Shown here in pieces: positions 22,451 through 29,531 of a DNA stretch of 64,000 nucleotides. The notes beneath the pieces are model-generated. The model ran no database searches. It worked only from the letters and a program-made list of their open reading frames with translations, and was not told the origin of the DNA. The position numbers and the translations under genes were made by a program. The stretch's first letter is position 1. Every line of letters starts with the position of its first letter. Origin of the DNA: Sulfuricella sp. (GTDB lineage: Bacteria; Pseudomonadota; Gammaproteobacteria; Burkholderiales; Sulfuricellaceae). The stretch covers positions 94,625 through 158,624 of the forward strand of contig JAHFRP010000008.1 of NCBI GenBank assembly GCA_023266195.1, written 5' to 3'.

Positions 22451-22520
22451 GCCCAACCCGGCAGTCCACACGGACGCTGCGCGATAAAGCCGCGCAGCGC
22501 CGGTGACTTCTACGTTAGAG
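22451..22520 (+). other. attC3
   Basis: 70 bases from GCCCAAC to GTTAGAG. Almost the same interior as attC1 (CGGACGCTGCGC, GCGCAGCGCCGG). Ten bases around R'' (GAGGCCCAAC) are complementary to the start of cassette 3 (GTTGGGCCTC at 20620), tying the three genes into one cassette. Confidence 0.9.
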
Positions 22521-22527
22521 CACTTGC

Positions 22528-22773
22528 TCATGGCACCATCCTCAGTTGTCCAGCCGCCTCAAGTTCTGCCGCTGTTGGCGGCGGCGGTGGCGCGTCCGGG
22601 TCATGTTCGCAGCACGCCAGCGCATTGGCTTCGCTGCGGTGAAAGTCCGCGCACTCCGGGCACAGGTAGCCCTCGCTCACGTCGGGTCGGCAACACTCGT
22701 AGGTGCTGTCCTCGTCGTCGTGAATCTCGCCGCACTCGTGGCACTTCCAAACCGTTTCAAGTTTCGTTGCCAT
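22528..22773 (-). CDS. Cassette 4: antisense Cys-rich zinc-ribbon-like protein
   Basis: 81 residues with cysteines in CxxC pairs: WKCHECGEIH, YECCRPDV, LCPECADFH, ACCEHD. The arrangement suggests two zinc-binding ribbons. A proline-rich stretch (DAPPPPPTAAE) follows. Encoded on the minus strand, antisense to the array direction, and filling the cassette, so it needs its own promoter. No family is assigned. Confidence 0.65.
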   Translation of the reverse strand: MATKLETVWKCHECGEIHDDEDSTYECCRPDVSEGYLCPECADFHRSEANALACCEHDPDAPPPPPTAAELEAAGQLRMVP

Positions 22774-22787
22774 GTTCTATCTCCGCG

Positions 22788-22858
22788 CTCTAACCCGTCG
22801 TTCCAGGCGCGACCGGCGCGATAAGGCCGCGCCGTCGGCCTGAACTCAGGCGTTCGGC
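22788..22858 (+). other. attC4
   Basis: 71 bases from CTCTAAC to GTTCGGC. R'' (GCTCTAAC) pairs with GTTAGAGC at the start of cassette 4. Inner arms CGACCGGCGCG and CGCGCCGTCGG are complementary. Confidence 0.85.
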
Positions 22859-22859
22859 G

Positions 22860-23012
22860 TCACTTCGGCTGCTCCTGCTTGCACGTCGCATCCGCCATTG
22901 CTCGTTCGTGCCATCTATCCCACAGGTCAGGTTCGCCAGAGAAGATGAAAAACAATCCGAGCACCCCTCCGATGAGCACCAACAACGACAGCGTTTCGAG
23001 TAAATCTTTCAC
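22860..23012 (-). CDS. Cassette 5: 50-residue single-span membrane protein
   Basis: GTG start at 23012, stop at 22860; 50 residues. The segment TLSLLVLIGGVLGLFFIF is a strong transmembrane helix, followed by a soluble tail GEPDLWDRWHERAMADATCK. A GGGAG ribosome site lies eight bases upstream of the GTG. It fills cassette 5 on the minus strand. The plus-strand reading frame over the same DNA (22879-23064) has no domain or ribosome site. Function unknown. Confidence 0.6.
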   Translation of the reverse strand: MKDLLETLSLLVLIGGVLGLFFIFSGEPDLWDRWHERAMADATCKQEQPK

Positions 23013-23051
23013 GGCTTTCTCCCTGAAAGTCAGTCTTCGTGGGACGGCGAC

Positions 23052-23106
23052 GCCGAACGATTAAGGTTAGATCGTGCGAAGCCACGATCTGAACCGTTTG
23101 TTGGAC
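23052..23106 (+). other. attC5 (short type)
   Basis: 55 bases from GCCGAAC to GTTGGAC. Inner arms GGTTAGATCGTG and CACGATCTGAACC pair with one bulged base, the extrahelical base expected of attC. R'' pairs with GTTCGGC at 22852. From AAC onward it is identical to attC8 at 26666-26720, and the identity continues beyond R'. Confidence 0.75.
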
Positions 23107-23283
23107 GAGCCCGGTCCCTGGGCGCGGGGTTTGGAGCGCCCCAGAAAATATCTTTTTGGAGTTACCCCGGCGCGAAGCCCGGCCGGGAGCGCGGGCGGCG
23201 GATGGCTCGCTTCAAGCCTGCCGTTGCGGCAAGCCAGCCTGAAATTGGGCGATTGCTCGTCGATTGCCGGGTAAAACGCCCTG
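23056..23283. repeat. 228 bp duplicated block, copy 1
   Basis: From the AAC of the attC5 R'' box to ...ACGCCCTG this matches 26670-26896 at well above 90%, with one single-base indel. It contains the attC interior plus about 180 bases of palindrome-rich non-coding DNA (GCGCGAAGCCCGGCCG). Copy 1 continues into the IS91-like transposase; copy 2 stops at the 79 bp repeat. It is either the end of the IS91-like element or the start of a duplicated cassette. Confidence 0.85.
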
Positions 23284-23351
23284 TTTTTCGGCGAGCCCGT
23301 TCCTCGGCTTGTGGGTGCCGATGTCCCGCTGCTCGCCAAGGGGCGTTTCGC

Positions 23352-24122
23352 TCACATGGTCAGGGGGCCCTGAACGGCATGGGGAGCGCGCATGGCCTCC
23401 GTGAGCGAGGATTGAATCCGCGTTCGCACGATCTTCATCACCGCCCCGCAGCAGGTGCACAGGATGGGCGCGCGCGCCTTGACCCAGTCCGACGCCCGGC
23501 CCGGAGCGAACTTCAGCAGCACGTGCAGCAGGGCGATCAGGCGCTTGCAGTTGGGGTGCATAAAGCCGAAATTGCGGGCGCGCCGGAAACCCTTCGGCAG
23601 CACATGCTGCAATACCAGCCACAGGAACTGCGCGCCGGAAACCGTCCGGCGCTCCATCCTCCCCGTCTTGGCGTGGCGATAGCGGAAACTCACTTGGCCG
23701 TCGCGGCAGGCAAGAATATCGTCCTCCCGGATCACGCCCCGGTACAGATAGCGCCCGAGGTAGACGAGCGCCGACGCGCCGCTGCCGACCGGCTTGCAAT
23801 CGACCACCCACTCTGTCGGGTAGCGACAGGGCAGCGGCAGACCGGCGGCCTCGATGCCCGCCAGCAGCTTCGCCCGAAACACCTTGGCCAAGGCCTTGTG
23901 GTTGAACAGATAGCCGCCCTTGCCCTCCTTGCGCCGTTTGGCTCTCCATTGCTTCTTCTCGCCGTCGACCGCCGCCGCCGGCATGACGAGGTGGACGTGC
24001 GGGTGATAGTCGAGCCGGCGCGTGTGGGTGTGCAGCACCGCAATGGCGCCGGGCGTGCCCCGAAGCTGTTGCGCGAGAAAGTCCGCCTCGAAGGTTTCGA
24101 TGACCGCAGCGAGCCGGATCAT
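23352..24122 (-). pseudogene. IS91-family Y2 transposase, N-terminally short
   Basis: 256 residues. The HUH motif reads HPHVHLVMP and the double-tyrosine block YLGRYLYR is intact; LQHVLPKGFRRARNFG is also typical. Full IS91 transposases are nearer 400 residues with an N-terminal zinc ribbon, which is absent here: the frame opens at [15 protein letters not shown], overlapping the recombinase stop. It may be a truncated copy or a lineage in which the N-terminus is contributed elsewhere. A CxxC pair (LCTCCGAVM) near the C-terminus is present. Confidence 0.7.
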
Positions 24123-25026
24123 TTGACCTGCCTCCAGGCGACGGAGAAACCGTCCATCAAGCTGTTGATCCGGTCGATGGCGTGGTGCTTGGTCTGGTCG
24201 GTCAGGTGGGTATAGCGGGCGGTGGTGAGAATGGAATGATGGCCAAGAAATTTCTGCACCTCGATCAGGTCGACACCGGCTTCGATCAGGTGGGTCGCAT
24301 AGCTATGGCGCAGGCTGTGGGGCGTGATCTTTTTTTTAGGCCGCAGGCTTCGACCACCTTGTGCAGCGTGGTCTGCACGCCGCCGGGATCGAGCGGCGTG
24401 GCGGCCGCTGCCGCCCCTTTGCGTCCGGCATGGCGGTTCGGGAACATCAGCACGGGGTTGCCATGCACGGGCCAGAAGCGGCGCAAGAGCTGAAGTGTCG
24501 CCTGCGGCAGGGGCACGAAGCGGTCCTTGTTGCCCTTGGCGTCGCGAATGTGCACGCGTCCGCGCGCGGCGTCGATGTCGCCGACCTGTAGCCGCAGCCC
24601 CTCGCCCAGGCGAAGTCCCAGGCTGTAGAGGGTGAAGAAGAACACCCGGTAGCTGAGAACGCGGGTGGCGGAAAATATCCGCCGGGCTTCCTCGACCGTG
24701 ACGATGTCCGGCAGGCGCTGGCTCTTGGGCGGTTTGATCAGGCCGGGAGCCACCCAGGGTTGGCGCAAGACGTGCTGGTAGTAAAACTTTAGCCCATACA
24801 GGTCGAGCTTCACGGCACTCCACGAGTGCGTTGCCAATAGTTCGGTGAAGTAGTCGGTCAGTTGCGGCTCGGAAAGCTGGTCAATCCGATGCTCGAAGCG
24901 CGCGCCGATGCGGCGGATGGCGCGCGCGTAGGCTTCGATGGTCTTCGGTTGCAACCCCTTGAGCTTGAGGTGCTTGAGGTGGGTCTGATATTGCCGGTCA
25001 AAGTGCGCGGTAGATGTTGTGGTCAT
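24119..25026 (-). pseudogene. Tyrosine recombinase, frameshifted at an A8 run
   Basis: The N-terminal SAM-like domain and the first catalytic arginine ([17 protein letters not shown]) are in one frame (25026-24286). The C-terminal part with [30 protein letters not shown] and the nucleophilic tyrosine is in another frame reaching 24119. The switch falls at eight consecutive A on the coding strand (T8 near 24327-24334). Without the shift this would be a complete recombinase of about 300 residues. Either a pseudogene, a homopolymer sequencing error, or programmed frameshifting as in some IS genes. Confidence 0.75.
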
Positions 25027-25137
25027 GGTGGCGTTTCCTCACGAAAGGTTGTAAATTCACCTCCTTACGAATCAGGATGTGAAGATGCAGAATAAATCGT
25101 GGGGCCAAAACTTGCGAATCCTCCGCGTAGCGGCTTC

Positions 25138-25203
25138 GTCCAACCCGGCAGTCGAGCGGACCTGCGCGAAAAGCCGCGCAGGCCGGTTAGCTACACGTTC
25201 GGC
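25138..25203 (+). other. attC6
   Basis: 66 bases from GTCCAAC to GTTCGGC. R'' pairs with GTTGGAC at 23100, so the whole IS91-bearing stretch counts as one cassette. Inner arms GGACCTGCGCG and CGCGCAGGCC pair; the interior is a relative of attC1 and attC3. Confidence 0.87.
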
Positions 25204-25206
25204 GTC

Positions 25207-25914
25207 ATGAAACTCTCGGCCATCCTCTTACTCATCGGCGTAGCGCTACTTGCCTACGCTTTCTCCATTGCGCCATACAAAAATGAGAAATTGTTTATGG
25301 AACGGTACATGGCCATGTCCGACGGACAAAGCAAAGAATTTTGGAAACTGCGAGATGAAATGCTCACGCCCAAGTACCAACTCCAAGATTATGGTGGCAC
25401 CGTTGTCGCAGTTGCAGTCGGCGTATTTCTTGTTTCCCGCAAAGGGTGGCGCCAAATCAAGTCCCCGAAGTTTCGTGCCACGCTGTTCTGGCTTGCATTT
25501 GTCGCCCCATTCCTTACCGTCAGCGCCTACGTGTTCGACCTCATGCAAGGTTTCGATAGGGGTGAGTTTCCGCACTGGGCCGACTCAATGGCTATTCCGT
25601 TAATGGGCGTCCCTGTTCTGCTTGTCGTTCTTCTTGTTTGGTCTGCCGCCCACTTGGGTTTCTTGCGGCGCGACTATCAGCCTGCAACATCCTTGGCTTT
25701 GGCGGTCTCACTAAAAGCGAATTGGTGGCTTCTGTTCGTGTCGGCGGTTACTGCTTTATTCGTGGTTGCGTGCGCCTCTAGCGGCGAGTACTGGTATGCC
25801 ATACCTGGCGTACTTTGGCTTTACTTCTATCTTTCTCTTGGGGCAGTGCGTCGTGCACAAATGCCGCCGAACCCTCCGCTCCAGAGGGACGCGCCGCAAG
25901 CGGCGCGCCCCTGA
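25207..25914 (+). CDS. Cassette 7: multi-pass membrane protein
   Basis: 235 residues with about five hydrophobic segments (SAILLLIGVALLAYAF, GTVVAVAVGVFLV, ATLFWLAFVAPFLTV, PLMGVPVLLVVLLVW, LLFVSAVTALFVVA and a last near 215). No motif identifies a transporter or enzyme. The ATG lies four bases after attC6 R', which is typical for cassette genes translated from the array transcript. The C-terminus (LQRDAPQAARP) runs through attC7. Confidence 0.75.
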   Translation: MKLSAILLLIGVALLAYAFSIAPYKNEKLFMERYMAMSDGQSKEFWKLRDEMLTPKYQLQDYGGTVVAVAVGVFLVSRKGWRQIKSPKFRATLFWLAFVAPFLTVSAYVFDLMQGFDRGEFPHWADSMAIPLMGVPVLLVVLLVWSAAHLGFLRRDYQPATSLALAVSLKANWWLLFVSAVTALFVVACASSGEYWYAIPGVLWLYFYLSLGAVRRAQMPPNPPLQRDAPQAARP

Positions 25915-25929
25915 GCTAACACGTTAGCC
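25866..25929 (+). other. attC7
   Basis: 64 bases from GCCGAAC to GTTAGCC, with a strong internal hairpin (GGGACGCGCCG / CGGCGCGCCCC). R'' pairs with GTTCGGC at 25197. Confidence 0.86.
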
Positions 25930-25943
25930 ATAGGGAGAGTCTG

Positions 25944-26654
25944 ATGACGCGCCTAATAGCTCGATCACTTCTTGCATTTTCGGTGTTGGGCCTAATGCTT
26001 CTATCCGGTTATGCGGCGGCGTCTGACGAAGGACGGATCGACAGCATCCCTCTGTATGGGCAACCTGAGATTCCACGCCCCGACTTCTTGAAAAAAGCCG
26101 ACGAAGATTTTATAAAGCAAGCAGTTGAAGGGCTTGGTAGCAGAGAGGCCGCGAGTAAAGCATGGTATGCACAAGCGGAACAATTCGTTGCCAAAGGTGA
26201 TCTCGACATCGCAATGCGCCGATATAACCAGTCATGGTTATTAAACCCAAACAACTACCAACCGTATTGGGGGTTTGGTCGAGTGATGCTACAGCGCGGA
26301 AAGACCAATGAATCAATCCGATACCTTGAGAAATCCAAGCAGCTCGCCGACGATCCATTCCAAAAGGTTGCTCTGCTGTCCGATTTGGGTTCGGCATATT
26401 CAGCACAAGCCGAGAGCGCAACGGGCCAGGATAGAGAAAGGCTGTTTTTATTGGCAAACCAAAATTTTTCTGAAAGTACCGCGCTCGACCCGACGTACGG
26501 AAACAGTTGGCGCAGATGGGCCATGTCTCTATATGAGCAAGGCAACTATGCGGGCGCATGGGAGAAGGTCAAGAAAGCACGAATGCAAAATGCACGACCT
26601 CTTCCTCCCCCGTTTCTTCGGGCCTTAGAACAGAAATTGCCGGAGCCAAATTGA
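25944..26654 (+). CDS. Cassette 8: secreted TPR protein
   Basis: 236 residues. A signal peptide (LLAFSVLGLMLLSGYAAA) is likely cut before SDEG. Residues about 70-225 contain TPR-like repeats (AEQFVAKGDLDIAMRRYNQSWLLNPNNYQPYWGFG, then YLEKSKQLADDP, then NFSESTALDPTYGNSWRRWAMSLYEQGNYAGAW in shorter form). Predicted periplasmic. GGGAG at 25932-25936 is a good ribosome site. Function unknown; TPR proteins mediate protein binding. Confidence 0.78.
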   Translation: MTRLIARSLLAFSVLGLMLLSGYAAASDEGRIDSIPLYGQPEIPRPDFLKKADEDFIKQAVEGLGSREAASKAWYAQAEQFVAKGDLDIAMRRYNQSWLLNPNNYQPYWGFGRVMLQRGKTNESIRYLEKSKQLADDPFQKVALLSDLGSAYSAQAESATGQDRERLFLLANQNFSESTALDPTYGNSWRRWAMSLYEQGNYAGAWEKVKKARMQNARPLPPPFLRALEQKLPEPN

Positions 26655-26665
26655 GTGAAAAATTT

Positions 26666-26720
26666 GGCTAACGATTAAGGTTAGATCGTGCGAAGCCACG
26701 ATCTGAACCGTTTGTTGGAC
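26666..26720 (+). other. attC8 (short type)
   Basis: 55 bases from GGCTAAC to GTTGGAC. R'' pairs with GTTAGCC at 25923. The interior and the DNA after R' are identical to attC5 and its right flank. Confidence 0.78.
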
Positions 26721-26896
26721 GAGCACGGTCCCTGGGCGCGGGTTTGGAGCGCCCCAGAAAATATCTTTTTGGAATTGCCCCGGCGCGAAGCCCGGCCGTG
26801 CGCGCGGGCGGCGGATGGCTCGCTTCAAGCCTGCCGTTGCGGCAAGCCAGCCTGAAATTGGGCGATCGCTCGTCGATTGCCGGGCAAAACGCCCTG
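26670..26896. repeat. 228 bp duplicated block, copy 2
   Basis: Matches 23056-23283. Here the block ends abruptly at ACGCCCTG and joins the 79 bp repeat, so the rest of the element or cassette was lost. Confidence 0.85.
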
Positions 26897-26974
26897 TAGC
26901 GAAATAGGGGTCAGGTCTAGCATCATGGCATATCGGAAATATGGCATGGGCGTGCTATAACACTAGACCTGACC
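26896..26974. repeat. 79 bp direct repeat, right copy
   Basis: Second copy of 18214-18292, same orientation. With the left copy it brackets the whole integron. The gap 26655-27034 contains no gene: it holds attC8, copy 2 of the 228 bp block, this repeat, and a 25 bp tandem duplication. Confidence 0.85.
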
Positions 26975-27012
26975 CTGAACGTTCCCGCTAGACCTGACCC
27001 TGAACGTTCCCG
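26963..27012. repeat. 2 x 25 bp perfect tandem repeat
   Basis: Two perfect copies (26963-26987 and 26988-27012) starting CTAGACCTGACC and ending GTTCCCG. The first begins inside the right 79 bp repeat, so the unit duplicated the repeat's end plus 13 bases. Confidence 0.9.
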
Positions 27013-27034
27013 TGCTACCCGTGTGCTTGGGCCG

Positions 27035-27526
27035 TTATACATGCAAGCCCACAGCAATAACGGCACCAACACCGAGGCCATAGGGAATATGCGAAAGCGT
27101 GCTTGCAAGTAGGGCATTAGAACCTTGTGGCCCACGCAGCCCGAAAAAGCCCCATCCGAAAGATGGCAGGAGAATGAACCAAGGCAACAATGACGTGGAC
27201 AGACCGAACAGCAGGCCGCCCAGCAATTGATTATTGGGAAATGGGAGTCCCGTGGCTTGGAAAAAGAGCGGATAGATGAGTGCCACCCCGCCGCCGCCAA
27301 CAAGGAAATGAAATGCCCAGCCGGCTTTTACCTCTTGAGGGAACGACTTGGAATTGAGGATATTGGGGTGGGCGAGTTGACCGCGCAATAAGCCCAAAAA
27401 CCAGCGGCCAACCAAGGCGATATTTACGCCGCTGGTAATGCCGATTTTGGCTGCATAAGTTTCCGTCACGTCCATGAGTACGGCACCGACTATGCCACCG
27501 AGAAAAGCCCAGACCAATATTGCCAT
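27035..27526 (-). CDS. DUF2938-like membrane protein
   Basis: 163 residues with four hydrophobic segments. The text LVGRWFLGLLRGQL, VKAGWAFHFLVGGGGVALIYP and SHIPYGLGVGAVIAV corresponds to the DUF2938 family of small inner-membrane proteins of unknown role. It lies just outside the integron's right repeat and reads toward it. A bidirectional hairpin terminator stands upstream. Confidence 0.7.
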   Translation of the reverse strand: MAILVWAFLGGIVGAVLMDVTETYAAKIGITSGVNIALVGRWFLGLLRGQLAHPNILNSKSFPQEVKAGWAFHFLVGGGGVALIYPLFFQATGLPFPNNQLLGGLLFGLSTSLLPWFILLPSFGWGFFGLRGPQGSNALLASTLSHIPYGLGVGAVIAVGLHV

Positions 27527-27561
27527 TCGTTACCTCTTGTGGCCTAACGAAAGTAGCCACC

Positions 27562-27593
27562 CTAAAATGACGGTTTACAAACCGTCATTTTAG
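27562..27593. terminator. Perfect palindrome, bidirectional terminator-like
   Basis: 15-base arms CTAAAATGACGGTTT / AAACCGTCATTTTAG around two bases. A- and T-rich outer ends allow termination on either strand. It separates the DUF2938-like gene from glnS. Confidence 0.75.
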
Positions 27594-27747
27594 TTAAAAC
27601 AGCCTGCATAATTATAAAATTACTTATTATCATGTTGTTTCTGTTTTTTAGGGCATCCTAAAAATTATTGATGCTACCGGCTCGCGGTTAGCCCGCAGGA
27701 TGCAGTTCCTTCGTCACTGCATCCTGCGGTACTCGCTCCGCCTGCCA

Positions 27748-29424
27748 TTATCCCTGTTCTTTCGTCCAGGAATCCTTCAGCGTCACCGTGCGGTTGAACA
27801 CCAGCTTCCCGCCCGGCTCATGGTCGCGCCGGTCGGTGCAGAAGTAGCCGAGGCGTTCGAACTGGTAGCGGGTTTCCGGCGCGGCCTGGTTCACACAGGA
27901 TTCGACCCAGGCGTGCACCACGGTTAGCGAGGCGGGGTTGAGGAATTCATGGAAGTCGCGCGTTTTGTCGGCATCCGGTTCGGCCACGGTGAACAGCCGG
28001 TCGTACAGGCGGATTTCGGCCGGCAGGGCGTGTTCGGCGGAAAGCCAGTGGATCACGCCCTTGACCTTGCGCCCTGCCGGGTTCTTGCCCAAGGTGTCCG
28101 GGTCGATCGAGCAGCGCAGTTCGGCAACCTGGCCGTCCGCGCCCTTGACCACTTCGTCGCACTTGATGACGTAGCTGTACCTGAGCCGCACTTCGCCGCC
28201 CGGCACCAGGCGCTGCCAGCCCGGCGGCGGGGTTTCGCTGAAGTCGTCGGCCTCGATCCAGATTTCTTTGGAGAACGGCACGACCCGGCTGCCGAATTCG
28301 GGGTGGTTGGGATGGAACCCGGCTTCGCGCGAGGCGGTCTCACCTTCGATGAAGTTGGTGATCACCACTTTCAGCGGCTTCACCACGGCCATCACGCGCG
28401 GCGCGCGCGCTTCCAGGTCCTCGCGGATGCAGCCTTCGAGCACGCTCATATCGACCAGGTTGTCGCTCTTCGAGATGCCGATGCGGCGCGTGAATTCGCG
28501 GATTCCTTCGGGGGTGTAGCCGCGCCGCCGCATGCCCTGGATGGTCGGCATGCGCGGGTCGTCCCAGCCGGACACGCGCTTTTCGGTGACAAGCTGGAGC
28601 AGCTTGCGCTTGCTGGTGATGGTGTATTGCAATTCCAGCCGCGAGAATTCGATCTGTTGCGGATGGCAGTCGATGGTGATGTTGTCCAGCACCCAGTCGT
28701 AGAGCGGGCGGTGGTCCTCGAACTCGAGCGTGCAGAGGGAGTGGGTGATATGCTCCAGCGCATCGGAAATGCAGTGGGTGTAGTCGTACATCGGGTAGAT
28801 GCACCACTTGTCGCCGGTGCGGATATGGTGGGCGCGGCGGATGCGGTAGATCGCCGGGTCGCGCATGTTGATGTTGGGCGAGGCCATGTCGATCTTGGCG
28901 CGCAGCACCTTGGCGCCGTCGGGGAACTCGCCGGCGCGCATGCGGCCGAACAGGTCGAGGTTTTCCTCCGCCGAACGGTCGCGGTAGGGGCTGTTCTTGC
29001 CGGCTTCGGTCAGGGTGCCGCGAAACTCGCGCATCTCCTCGGCGCTGAGCTCGTCGACATAGGCCTTACCCTGTTTGATCAGTTCAATGGCATAATCGTA
29101 CAGCGCGTCGAAATAATCGGACGCCCAGCGCACCGCGCCGTCCCACTGGAAGCCGAGCCAGCGCACGTCGTCCTGGATGGACTGGGCGTATTCCTCGCTT
29201 TCCTTTTCCGGGTTGGTGTCGTCGAAGCGCAGGTTGCACTTGCCCCGGTAGTCCAGCGCCAGGCCGAAATTCAGGCAGATCGATTTGGCGTGGCCGACGT
29301 GCAGGTAGCCGTTGGGCTCGGGCGGGAATCGCGTGACGATCGCCTTGTGCTTGCCGCTCGCAAGATCGTTTTCGATGATGTTGCGAATGAAATGGGGGGC
29401 CGGGGTGTTGTCGTCGCTGCTCAT
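27748..29424 (-). CDS. glnS: Glutamine--tRNA ligase
   Basis: 558 residues, class I synthetase. The HIGH motif is in [37 protein letters not shown] is a GlnS signature; the KMSKS-equivalent loop reads [10 protein letters not shown]. The C-terminal anticodon-binding beta barrels are complete (GRDHEP..LVFNRTV region). Presence of GlnS means the cell charges tRNA-Gln directly. Confidence 0.97.
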   Translation of the reverse strand: MSSDDNTPAPHFIRNIIENDLASGKHKAIVTRFPPEPNGYLHVGHAKSICLNFGLALDYRGKCNLRFDDTNPEKESEEYAQSIQDDVRWLGFQWDGAVRWASDYFDALYDYAIELIKQGKAYVDELSAEEMREFRGTLTEAGKNSPYRDRSAEENLDLFGRMRAGEFPDGAKVLRAKIDMASPNINMRDPAIYRIRRAHHIRTGDKWCIYPMYDYTHCISDALEHITHSLCTLEFEDHRPLYDWVLDNITIDCHPQQIEFSRLELQYTITSKRKLLQLVTEKRVSGWDDPRMPTIQGMRRRGYTPEGIREFTRRIGISKSDNLVDMSVLEGCIREDLEARAPRVMAVVKPLKVVITNFIEGETASREAGFHPNHPEFGSRVVPFSKEIWIEADDFSETPPPGWQRLVPGGEVRLRYSYVIKCDEVVKGADGQVAELRCSIDPDTLGKNPAGRKVKGVIHWLSAEHALPAEIRLYDRLFTVAEPDADKTRDFHEFLNPASLTVVHAWVESCVNQAAPETRYQFERLGYFCTDRRDHEPGGKLVFNRTVTLKDSWTKEQG

Positions 29425-29531
29425 TTGGATTTGACTCCGTCCGAAAATATTGGCGGTAAAGGTTTGGTGTAAAGGTGCGCTTCTTGTTAGAATTGGCGCT
29501 GTTTGTAAACTTTAAGAAAAGTATACTACCA

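Larger units (their letters stand above)
23056..25026 (-). mobile_element. IS91-like element with tyrosine recombinase (bounds uncertain)
   Basis: Two overlapping minus-strand genes, a tyrosine recombinase followed by a Y2 (HUH) rolling-circle transposase, occupy the inside of cassette 6. IS91-family elements lack terminal inverted repeats and duplicate no target, so ends must be guessed. The left end may be at GATTAAGG (23059), directly after GAAC, a tetranucleotide known as an IS91 target; the right end is not visible between 25026 and attC6. Confidence 0.6.
18273..26720. mobile_element. Integron: truncated intI plus eight-cassette array
   Basis: A tyrosine recombinase of integron-integrase type reads leftward, and cassettes follow to its right, the standard layout. 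The recombination junction GTTGGGGG is at 18887. Eight attC sites were found at 20208, 20559, 22451, 22788, 23052, 25138, 25866 and 26666. For each cassette, the bases after the opening GTT are complementary to the R'' box of its own attC (GTTGGGGG with CCCCCAAC; GTTGGGCCTC with GAGGCCCAAC; GTTAGAGC with GCTCTAAC; GTTCGGC with GCCGAAC; GTTGGAC with GTCCAAC; GTTAGCC with GGCTAAC). The integrase lacks its C-terminal half, so new cassette capture would need an enzyme in trans. A+T-richer codon use in several cassettes supports foreign origin. Confidence 0.9.

Noticed and set aside
22879..23064. 61-codon plus-strand frame in cassette 5
   Set aside because: Ser/Thr-rich, no ribosome site, no hydrophobic or domain pattern; the minus-strand 50-codon frame has a proper site and a membrane helix.
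26963..27012. Possible CRISPR repeats
   Set aside because: Only two copies, directly adjacent with no spacer; it is a simple tandem duplication. No cas genes are present in the window.
26997..27526. DUF2938-like gene as a ninth integron cassette
   Set aside because: GGCCTAAC near 27541 resembles an R'' box, but no matching cassette start GTTAGGCC and no paired attC arms are found, and the gene lies outside the right 79 bp repeat.
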